From assembly GCF_000092505.1 (NCBI RefSeq), contig NC_014131.1, positions 1 to 21,055 of the forward strand: DNA of 21,055 nucleotides, read 5' to 3'. Both the position numbers and the translations under genes were made by a program. Source of the DNA: Leuconostoc kimchii IMSNU 11154 (lineage in GTDB: Bacteria > Bacillota > Bacilli > Lactobacillales > Lactobacillaceae). Below are positions 17,101 to 21,055 of the stretch, one piece after another; position 1 is the first letter of the stretch, and every line of letters starts with the position of its first letter. The notes below the pieces were generated by a model, which saw nothing but the letters and a program-made list of their open reading frames with translations, was not told the origin of the DNA and made no database searches.

Positions 17101-17293
17101 TCAGAAGCACGTCTATTTTATTGCCGAAACCAAAGGCGTTTCAGAAAATATTGAACTAAGTTTAAAAGGTGTTGAAAATGCTAAAATCGAATCAGCACGT
17201 CAGCATTTTAAAATCATTTCAAATAGCGAAGTGACCTATGATGTAGTCGATAGCTATGAAAAAATGATGGATAAATTATCTTCAAACATCTAA
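14177..17293 (+). CDS. res: Type III restriction endonuclease subunit (Res)
   Basis: The protein has 1038 residues. Superfamily 2 ATPase motifs include TGTGKT (111-116), DEPQ (235-238), NYSATHRD and QEIGRGLRLAVNQ. A C-terminal PD-(D/E)xK nuclease is visible as NPDWAIV (D966) and FIAETKG (E984, K986). All key residues are present, so it should be active. With Mod it forms the translocating complex that cuts near two inversely oriented unmethylated sites. GGAGG precedes the start, 34 bases after mod. It is somewhat longer than EcoP15I Res. It ends the operon; a strong terminator follows within 50 bases. Confidence 0.95.
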   Translation: MKLQYKNQPFQLEAVESVIATFEGQPRKNNMSYMMDMGHEKNVSLDIVNGFKNADITLSESDLLKNIQVTQKNNGLVTDTQLVKMAIGGRDKSTKIDNSRDILTLSVEMETGTGKTYTYIKTMLELNKQYGWSKFIIVVPSVAIREGIAKTFESTAEHFKQAYGVGVRYFIYHSSHLDQIEAFASDAGINVMIVNTQAFNARGADARRIDMVLDQFRGRRPIDVISATHPIMIIDEPQSVLGNGSKADLNATRVGLAKFNPLFFINYSATHRDNYNMIYRLDAVDAYQKNLVKKIAVKGIEISGSNASSGYLYIEAIKEQPTLKVRIQFDKLSATGSVVKTSKLLDKGDNIYPISGEIESYKSGFIISEINAVEQFVEFTNGMRLSVGEVVGNTNEEDLRRIQIRETIQSHFAKEEILFKRGIKTLSLFFIDEVSKYKNYDAIDDKGIYATIFEEEYLNIARDRLADSLLDANYRSYLERELKSPEKVHAGYFSIDKKGKAVDSKIKRGSESSDDISAYDLIMKNKERLLSFEEPVRFIFSHSALKEGWDNPNVFQIATLRQSSSDIKKRQEIGRGLRLAVNQNGDRQDAQYLGENEVKQVNVLTVIANESYETFARGLQSEISDAIKNRPKFIEPKLFEGRELVVEDSTGQVTDRILVDNTQAAEIWSSLKSGMLIDKNKQSSDTYKNLSAPEQLAAIQDALDDDLKIFALPIQNLINSVYSPKDLPIDNENKRTTLKLNREKYASTEFKSLWSKINRKSYYTVDFDDQEIIEKSIQLINKNLTVKTLKARITEGNMSANDTGTSFTVNDKRTTDIDRPVNHVKYDLIGEVSQNVGLLRKTVGYILTGIHSGQFAKYQSNPENFIVQISNIINAVKAQNIISHIVYNKLDEVWDEDAIFANNDIQGIMGQNVFDAKKHLYDKVRVDSEVEKRFASELDVEQNVEMYVKLPGGFYINTPVGKYNPDWAIVLNEPDQKHVYFIAETKGVSENIELSLKGVENAKIESARQHFKIISNSEVTYDVVDSYEKMMDKLSSNI

Positions 17294-17335
17294 TAAGGGA
17301 CTATAATTATAAGATAACCCCTGTAAAACCTTAAT

Positions 17336-17384
17336 AAAACAGCCCCTAACGAATCGATTCGGTTGGTTAGGGGCTGTTTTTTTC
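17336..17384 (+). terminator. Strong terminator of the restriction operon
   Basis: AAAACAGCCCCTAAC (17336-17350) pairs perfectly with GTTAGGGGCTGTTTT (17366-17380) and is followed by a further run of Ts. The loop holds a small palindrome, GAATCGATTC (17351-17360). The flanking A- and T-runs would let it work from both sides. Confidence 0.93.
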
Positions 17385-17394
17385 TTATAATTAA

Positions 17395-17586
17395 AATAAC
17401 GCCTGTACTGGATTTATTCCAACGCTTAAAAAAGAGCCTGATAACAGTAGTCAGCAAACAGAAAAGCAACTCAAACAGGTACGCCAAAATATCAGTGAGC
17501 AAACACAATCTGAACTACAAGCATTTGCAAAAAACACCCCTACCCTTAAACAACCCAAAGTTGAACGTGACGAACAAACAATATAG
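17395..17586 (+). pseudogene. 3' remnant of an unidentified gene (about 63 codons, no start)
   Basis: The frame is open from 17395 to a TAG at 17584-17586 but has no start codon or ribosome site. It encodes a hydrophilic, Gln- and Glu-rich tail with segments such as PTLKKEPDNSSQQTEKQL and SEQTQSELQAFAKNTPTLKQ. Its composition looks like a real protein C-terminus, unlike the overlapping frame. It may be the end of a relaxase or other plasmid gene cut off when the restriction operon was acquired; the boundary lies at or just after the terminator. The identity of the parent gene is a guess. Confidence 0.5.
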
Positions 17587-17606
17587 CAGAAAAGATTAAA
17601 TAATGA

Positions 17607-17738
17607 TATAATGAATACAGAAAAAAGGAAGCCTTGCGCTAACAAGACTTCCTATGTAGAGCCGTTTAAGACGGTGACAATACTATGATTATTAAATAAC
17701 CGCTAGCTTTGCAGAGCTAAGGCGGTTATTTTTTTTGC
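17607..17738 (+). ncRNA. Putative antisense antitoxin RNA converging on the toxin gene
   Basis: TATAAT at 17607-17612 predicts a start near 17618. The RNA would fold a GGAAG/CTTCC hairpin (from about 17627) and CCGT/ACGG (near 17663-17674), then end at the shared hairpin 17695-17730 with a T-run. Its 3' end overlaps the minus-strand toxin mRNA, as in Fst/par-type type I systems. The -35 is not convincing and the RNA is inferred. Confidence 0.55.
17695..17738. terminator. Bidirectional terminator shared by toxin mRNA and antisense RNA
   Basis: AATAACCGC (17695-17703) pairs with GCGGTTATT (17722-17730) and an inner TAGCT/AGCTA stem extends it. T-runs follow on the plus strand. On the minus strand the stem starts within the toxin stop codon region and ends in TTATT. 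Confidence 0.8.
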
Positions 17739-17830
17739 TGATTTTTAATCAACTCAACAACTAATGTCAGTAAGGCAACTATAAAAGTGCCAAACATCAA
17801 CATAAGCTGTAAAGCGTCCGATACGGACAC
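17726..17830 (-). CDS. Holin-like type I toxin (Hol-Tox/Fst-like), 34 residues
   Basis: This short gene starts with GTG at 17830 (ribosome site AAGGGAG 8 bases upstream on the minus strand) and stops at 17726. It begins VSVSDALQLMLMFGTFIVAL and ends with a charged tail, ELIKNQQKK. A short N-terminal stretch, one membrane-spanning helix and a Lys-rich end are the pattern of putative holin-like toxins and Fst peptides in Gram-positive plasmids, which damage the membrane when overproduced. Convergent antisense RNA and a shared terminator support a type I toxin-antitoxin that stabilises the plasmid. The family match is from memory of its sequence pattern. Confidence 0.82.
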   Translation of the reverse strand: MSVSDALQLMLMFGTFIVALLTLVVELIKNQQKK

Positions 17831-17933
17831 TTGGGCTACTCCCTTCCTAGAATGTGAGTTTATAGTTGTTACACCATAAGCACCACCCCCTTTTTAAGGA
17901 AATAGCCACCGCCTTAACTTCTCTACTCAAACC

Positions 17934-17939
17934 ATTATA
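17934..17939 (-). promoter_or_regulatory. Putative -10 box of the toxin mRNA
   Basis: TATAAT on the minus strand, about 104 bases before the toxin start, gives a leader near 95 bases long. The -35 is weak. The leader contains TAAGGCGGT (minus strand of 17908-17916), which is complementary to the 3' end of the same mRNA. Confidence 0.5.
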
Positions 17940-18031
17940 CAGGATAAAGCGTGATTTACCTATTGATGATTAATACTCTAATATCCTGAATGGTTATTTT
18001 CTATCAAAATAATATGATTGATAATAAAATG

Positions 18032-18075
18032 TGTTATAATTAAACTATTCAATTATTATATTGAATAGTTTAATT
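18032..18075 (+). promoter_or_regulatory. Promoter and 38-bp palindromic operator of the redox operon
   Basis: An extended -10 (TGT plus TATAAT, 18032-18040) is overlapped by a perfect inverted repeat. AATTAAACTATTCAAT (18038-18053) and ATTGAATAGTTTAATT (18060-18075) are separated by 6 bases, and the expected transcription start lies inside it. Such a site would block RNA polymerase when bound. The ArsR-rhodanese protein encoded at 978-1634 is the obvious candidate. T-rich sequence follows, so a weak attenuator is an alternative reading. Confidence 0.8.
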
Positions 18076-18103
18076 GTTTTTTTATTTAGAAAGGAATTTA
18101 TCC

Positions 18104-18415
18104 ATGGTTGAAAATTTGACTTATGAAAATTTTGACATCAGCACTTCTGAAGGAGTTGTATTAACCGATTTTTGGGCAGAATGGTGTGCGCCTTGCCGAA
18201 TGCAAAGCCCTATTATAGATCAACTAGATGATGAAATTGGGAATCAAGTTAAGTTTACTAAAGTTGATGTTGATAATAATCAACAAGTTGCAACTAGTTT
18301 AGGTATTAGATCCATTCCAACATTAGTAGTTAAAAAAAATGGAGAAATTGTTGAAAAGTTAGTTGGTTTTCACACAAAAGATCAATTAAAAAAAGTACTG
18401 GCGTATTATGCGTAA
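18104..18415 (+). CDS. trxA: Thioredoxin
   Basis: I choose the ATG at 18104 (103 residues), preceded by AGAAAGGA; an upstream TTG frame would begin inside the operator. The active site is WCAPC (C28, C31) and the cis-proline loop is RSIPTLVVKKNG. It is full length and close to the thioredoxin at 1674 in motif and pattern (both have CAPC in place of CGPC). It is the first gene of the redox operon and lies just behind the palindromic operator. It should be the main substrate of the thioredoxin reductase encoded two genes downstream. Confidence 0.95.
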   Translation: MVENLTYENFDISTSEGVVLTDFWAEWCAPCRMQSPIIDQLDDEIGNQVKFTKVDVDNNQQVATSLGIRSIPTLVVKKNGEIVEKLVGFHTKDQLKKVLAYYA

Positions 18416-18439
18416 TTTAATAAATAGGACGTTATATAG

Positions 18440-18766
18440 ATGGAAAAAGTTTTTTATAATTCTTTCAATGAATTAAAACATAAGATAAAAAATGGTAAAT
18501 ATGTTTTAGTATTCACTGCTGATTGGTGTGGAGATTGCAAATTTATTGAACCTGTATTACCAGAGATTGAGAATACATTTCGTGAATATCAATTTATTAA
18601 TATTGATACCGACAAAAATATGCATATAGCACGATCACTTAATATTTTTGGTATTCCGAGTTTTGTAGTTTATGATTCCGGTAAAGAAATAGATAGATTA
18701 GTAAATAAAGATCGTAAAACAAAAAATGAAATTATAAGTTTTATTGATCAAGCAATAGAAAGATGA
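18440..18766 (+). CDS. Thioredoxin-like protein with WCGDC motif
   Basis: The protein has 108 residues with a thioredoxin fold: VLVFTADWCGDCKFIEPVLP (C30, C33) and the cis-proline loop FGIPSFVVYDSG. The CGDC motif separates it from classical thioredoxins and resembles YtpP-type proteins of Firmicutes. The Asp between the cysteines should change the redox potential or partner choice. It lies 24 bases after trxA and its TGA stop is 7 bases before trxB, so the genes are co-translated. The specific target is unknown. Confidence 0.9.
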   Translation: MEKVFYNSFNELKHKIKNGKYVLVFTADWCGDCKFIEPVLPEIENTFREYQFINIDTDKNMHIARSLNIFGIPSFVVYDSGKEIDRLVNKDRKTKNEIISFIDQAIER

Positions 18767-18773
18767 TGGTAGT

Positions 18774-19703
18774 ATGCTTGAATATGATGTAATTGTAATT
18801 GGTGCAGGACCAGGTGGCATGACAGCTTCCCTTTATGCTGCACGAGCTAATTTAAAAGTGGCGATGATTGATCGTGGTGTTTATGGCGGTCAAATGAATA
18901 ATACTGATGATATAGAAAATTATCCTGGATTTCCTACAATTAAAGGGCCTGATTTAGGTGAAAAAATGTATCAGAATACAGTTAACGCAGGAGTTGAATT
19001 TATTTTTGGTGACGTTCAAGAAGTAACTGTTGATGATAATCAGTATAAACATGTAAAAACAGATAGTGAGGATTTAGTATCTAAGGTAGTTATTATTGCT
19101 ACTGGATCTAATAATCGTAAGTTGGGTATTCCAGGAGAAAAAGAATTTAGTGGAAAAGGTGTCTCATATTGCGCTGTTTGTGATGGTGCATTCTTTAAAA
19201 ATGAGAATGTTACTGTTGTCGGGGGTGGAGATTCAGCAATTTCTGAAGGGACCTATTTAGCTAATATTACAGATCACGTTGGCATTGTTCATCATCGTGA
19301 CAAGTTGCGTGCCCAAAAAGTTCTTCAAGATCGTGCGTTTTCAAATAATAAAATCGACTTTACGTGGAATAGTAATGTGGTAGAAATAGTTGGAGATGAT
19401 AACCGCGTAACTGGTATTAAAATGGTTGATAATCAATCGGGAAAACTTACTACTGTCGATACTACAGGTGTTTTTATTTATATTGGAAACATACCCAATA
19501 CCCAAATGTTTAGTAATTTAAACATTACTGATGAGTCAGGATGGATTATTACTAATAGCGAAATGGAAACAAATATACCTGGTATTTTTGCAATTGGAGA
19601 TGTAAGGTTAAAAAAACTCCGTCAAATAACCACTGCAGTAGGTGATGGTGGTATTGCAGGTCAAAACTCATTTGAGTATATTGAACAGTTTAACGAAAAA
19701 TAG
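18774..19703 (+). CDS. trxB: Thioredoxin-disulfide reductase
   Basis: The protein has 309 residues, normal for low-molecular-weight bacterial TrxB. It contains the FAD site GAGPGGMTA (10-18), the redox motif CAVCDG (C133, C136), the NADPH motif GGGDSA (150-155) and the C-terminal FAD signature FAIGDV with RQITTAVGDGGIAGQ. It reduces thioredoxin with NADPH in the cytoplasm. No clear ribosome site lies in the 7 bases after the previous gene, so it probably depends on translational coupling. With two adjacent thioredoxin genes it makes the plasmid self-sufficient for this pathway, in addition to any chromosomal copy. Confidence 0.95.
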   Translation: MLEYDVIVIGAGPGGMTASLYAARANLKVAMIDRGVYGGQMNNTDDIENYPGFPTIKGPDLGEKMYQNTVNAGVEFIFGDVQEVTVDDNQYKHVKTDSEDLVSKVVIIATGSNNRKLGIPGEKEFSGKGVSYCAVCDGAFFKNENVTVVGGGDSAISEGTYLANITDHVGIVHHRDKLRAQKVLQDRAFSNNKIDFTWNSNVVEIVGDDNRVTGIKMVDNQSGKLTTVDTTGVFIYIGNIPNTQMFSNLNITDESGWIITNSEMETNIPGIFAIGDVRLKKLRQITTAVGDGGIAGQNSFEYIEQFNEK

Positions 19704-19712
19704 GAGAAGAAA

Positions 19713-20372
19713 ATGGAAATAAAATATTGGTCAGATATAGCTTGTCCTTTTTGTTATATTGGCTCTAATCGTATGAAAAGAGCCATGAAGGAATTAGGTA
19801 TCTATAATACAACTGAGTTAGAGTTTAAGTCTTTTGAGCTCGATCCAACAACATCAAAGGAAACTACTGAAGGATACATTAATCATTTTACCCAAGGTAA
19901 TAAGTCAATGGAGGATCAAGCCAAACAACAAATGGCTTATATCGAAAAAATGGCTCATGATGATGGCTTATCAATGGATATCAATAGTGTTATTCCAACC
20001 AATACTGTTGATGCTCACCGGCTAATTAAACTCGCTAATAGTAAACATGATCCGGTCCTAACTGAAAACTTGATTCGCCGTTTTTACCAAGTATACTTTA
20101 ATGATGGCCGTTCAATCGCTGATCATAATGTATTAGTTAATGCAGCAACCGAAGTTGGCTTATATAAAGATGAAGTTGAAGTAATCCTTAATTCCGATAA
20201 GTACTTTCAAGAAGTAAAAGCCGATGAGATTGAAGCAATGCAATCTGGCATTCATGCGGCCCCTTTTTTTGTTATTAACAATAAATATGGTATTAATGGT
20301 GCTCAACCTTATGAAGTCTTTATAAATGCATTAAAACAAGTTCAAGATGAAGAAGATAAAGCTAAAGGATAG
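19713..20372 (+). CDS. DsbA-family oxidoreductase (FrnE-like)
   Basis: The protein has 219 residues. The thioredoxin-fold motif CPFC (C11, C14, in YWSDIACPFCYIGSNRMKRA) is at the N-terminus, followed by a helical insertion (about 60-170) and a C-terminal cis-proline loop (GIHAAPFFVINNKYGINGAQ). This is the layout of the 2-hydroxychromene-2-carboxylate isomerase/DsbA group to which FrnE belongs. There is no signal peptide, so it acts in the cytoplasm as a dithiol-disulfide isomerase or reductase under oxidative stress. It starts 9 bases after trxB with AGGAGA. Related genes sit beside trxB in other lactic acid bacteria as far as I recall. Confidence 0.9.
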   Translation: MEIKYWSDIACPFCYIGSNRMKRAMKELGIYNTTELEFKSFELDPTTSKETTEGYINHFTQGNKSMEDQAKQQMAYIEKMAHDDGLSMDINSVIPTNTVDAHRLIKLANSKHDPVLTENLIRRFYQVYFNDGRSIADHNVLVNAATEVGLYKDEVEVILNSDKYFQEVKADEIEAMQSGIHAAPFFVINNKYGINGAQPYEVFINALKQVQDEEDKAKG

Positions 20373-20388
20373 TAAGGAGAAATATTTT

Positions 20389-20520
20389 ATGAATAAAGAA
20401 CAAAAGATGACTTTCCAAACTTTTGGTGTAACTAATGACGTTGATGTTTGCGGACCAGACGGTTGTATTATCGCTGATCACCATAAACAAGTAACAGAAG
20501 AAGAAAATAAAGATAAGTAA
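20389..20520 (+). CDS. 43-residue protein with a CxxxxC motif, unknown function
   Basis: A short gene in the redox operon with a good ribosome site (AAGGAGA just before 20382) and a start at 20389. The product begins MNKEQKMTFQTFGVTNDVDV, then has CGPDGC (C21 to C26), IIADHHKQ, and an acidic-basic tail. It has no membrane segment or signal peptide. The two cysteines around a Gly-Pro turn and the following His-His pair could bind a metal or form a redox disulfide. It lies 16 bases after the DsbA-like gene and 28 bases before the flavin disulfide reductase, so it may be a substrate or carrier for one of these. I do not recognise the family. Confidence 0.75.
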   Translation: MNKEQKMTFQTFGVTNDVDVCGPDGCIIADHHKQVTEEENKDK

Positions 20521-20548
20521 TGACTAGCTATATAAAGGAGGATGTAAC

Positions 20549-21055
20549 ATGAAAACGTATGATTATACAATTATTGGTAGTGGTCCTTCTGTTTATCGTT
20601 TCCTAGTTGGTATGCAAGGAAGTAAAAAACGGATTTTAGTCGTTGAATCAGATAATTTTGGGGGTATTTGTCCGAATGCTGGTTGTGAACCCAAAATTTT
20701 TTTAGAGGGTGCTATTAAAACCGCTCTTACTTCGAGAGATTTATTAAATAAAGGGATTGAATCTCCAGCTAAGTTAAATTGGAATGATCTAATACTAGAA
20801 AAAAAACGGGTATTTTCTCCTGTTTCAACAAATAATCAACATGCTTATGAAGAATTAGGAGCCGATACTGTTAGAGGCACAGCTAGTTTTGTCGATGAAC
20901 ATACTATTAAAGTTGATGAAACATTAATTACTAGTGATAACTTCATTATCGCTACTGGCTTGAAACCGCGACCAATGAATATTCCTGGTAGCCATCTCTT
21001 CCTAACAAGTGATGATTTCTTTAATATGGAAGACTTACCTGCGACGGTTGCTATT
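20549..21055 (+). CDS. FAD/NAD(P)-dependent disulfide reductase, N-terminal part (continues at 1-831)
   Basis: These are the first 169 codons of the reductase. AAAGGAGG (20534-20541) supports the start. The FAD-binding motif is YTIIGSGPSVYRFL, in which the third glycine of GxGxxG is Val15. The redox-active disulfide is in GGICPNAGCEPK (C41 and C46, four residues apart, as in glutathione and mercuric reductases). IIATGLKPRPMNIPG is the conserved ATG segment. The frame runs off the window end in ATVAI and resumes in the same frame at base 1 with IGSGYVGME. It belongs to the redox operon behind the CxxxxC mini-protein. Substrate unknown. Confidence 0.9.
   Translation, partial: MKTYDYTIIGSGPSVYRFLVGMQGSKKRILVVESDNFGGICPNAGCEPKIFLEGAIKTALTSRDLLNKGIESPAKLNWNDLILEKKRVFSPVSTNNQHAYEELGADTVRGTASFVDEHTIKVDETLITSDNFIIATGLKPRPMNIPGSHLFLTSDDFFNMEDLPATVAI

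Noticed and set aside
8527..17293. DISARM or BREX defence system
   Set aside because: There is a methyltransferase and an SNF2 helicase, but no DUF1998 protein, no separate PLD protein, and no PglZ or BrxC/BrxL. Mod and Res match type III restriction instead.
17363..17599. Plus-strand 78-codon open frame starting inside the terminator
   Set aside because: Its start lies in the right arm of the restriction operon terminator, without a ribosome site. The frame ending at 17586 has a more protein-like composition.
18018..18040. TTGATA as the -35 box of the redox promoter
   Set aside because: Only 11 bases separate it from TATAAT, too few for a sigma-A promoter; the extended -10 explains the start better.
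1..21055. tRNA, rRNA or riboswitch genes
   Set aside because: No sequence with a tRNA cloverleaf, rRNA conservation or known riboswitch core was recognised by eye on either strand.

Overview
The window reads as a complete circular plasmid of 21,055 bp from a lactic acid bacterium, most likely in the Lactobacillaceae. It is AT-rich, with strong AGGAGG-type ribosome binding sites. It has an iteron/Rep_3 theta origin, a MobV relaxase with a pMV158-like nick site, an IS3-family element and a Hol-Tox/Fst-like type I toxin. The two ends of the window join in frame: the ORF starting at 20549 runs off the end after 169 codons and continues from base 1 to the stop at 829-831. The joined gene encodes a 445-residue flavin disulfide reductase, and the join falls exactly in its second Rossmann glycine motif. 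The species cannot be fixed from the sequence alone.

Layout. (1) A redox module spans the junction (18104 to 21055, then 1 to 1994). It encodes two thioredoxin-like proteins, a thioredoxin reductase, a FrnE/DsbA-like protein, a 43-residue CxxxxC mini-protein, the flavin disulfide reductase, an ArsR-rhodanese regulator and a third thioredoxin-like protein. A 38-bp palindrome (18038-18075) overlaps the promoter at its head and is the likely operator. (2) Bases 2018-3110 hold a SnoaL/NTF2-like gene and a serine resolvase, preceded by a dyad and a repeated 14-mer. (3) An IS3-family element with perfect 19-bp ends lies at 3197-4361; its two transposase ORFs are in the same frame, separated by one TGA. 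(4) Bases 4445-6317 hold a small ORF, a GC-rich oriT region and a mobV relaxase gene. (5) Bases 6428-8493 hold the replication unit: terminator, three and a half 22-bp iterons, repB and a HTH/coiled-coil protein gene. (6) A four-gene defence operon occupies 8527-17293: SNF2 translocase with a degenerate PLD-like N-terminus, a DUF4391 protein, a type III adenine methyltransferase (Mod) and a type III restriction subunit (Res). (7) Bases 17336-17940 hold a terminator, a gene remnant and an unannotated type I toxin-antitoxin locus.

How the parts work together. RepB, its iterons, the resolvase and the type I toxin-antitoxin should support replication, multimer resolution and retention. MobV and oriT should allow mobilisation by a helper element. 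The two cargo modules are the extended type III restriction operon (phage and foreign-DNA defence) and the redox module (thiol, disulfide or sulfane-sulfur stress). The best candidates for poorly described biology are the SNF2-DUF4391-Mod-Res operon, the CxxxxC mini-protein within the ArsR-rhodanese redox regulon, and the minus-strand toxin locus with 5'-3' self-complementarity in its mRNA.
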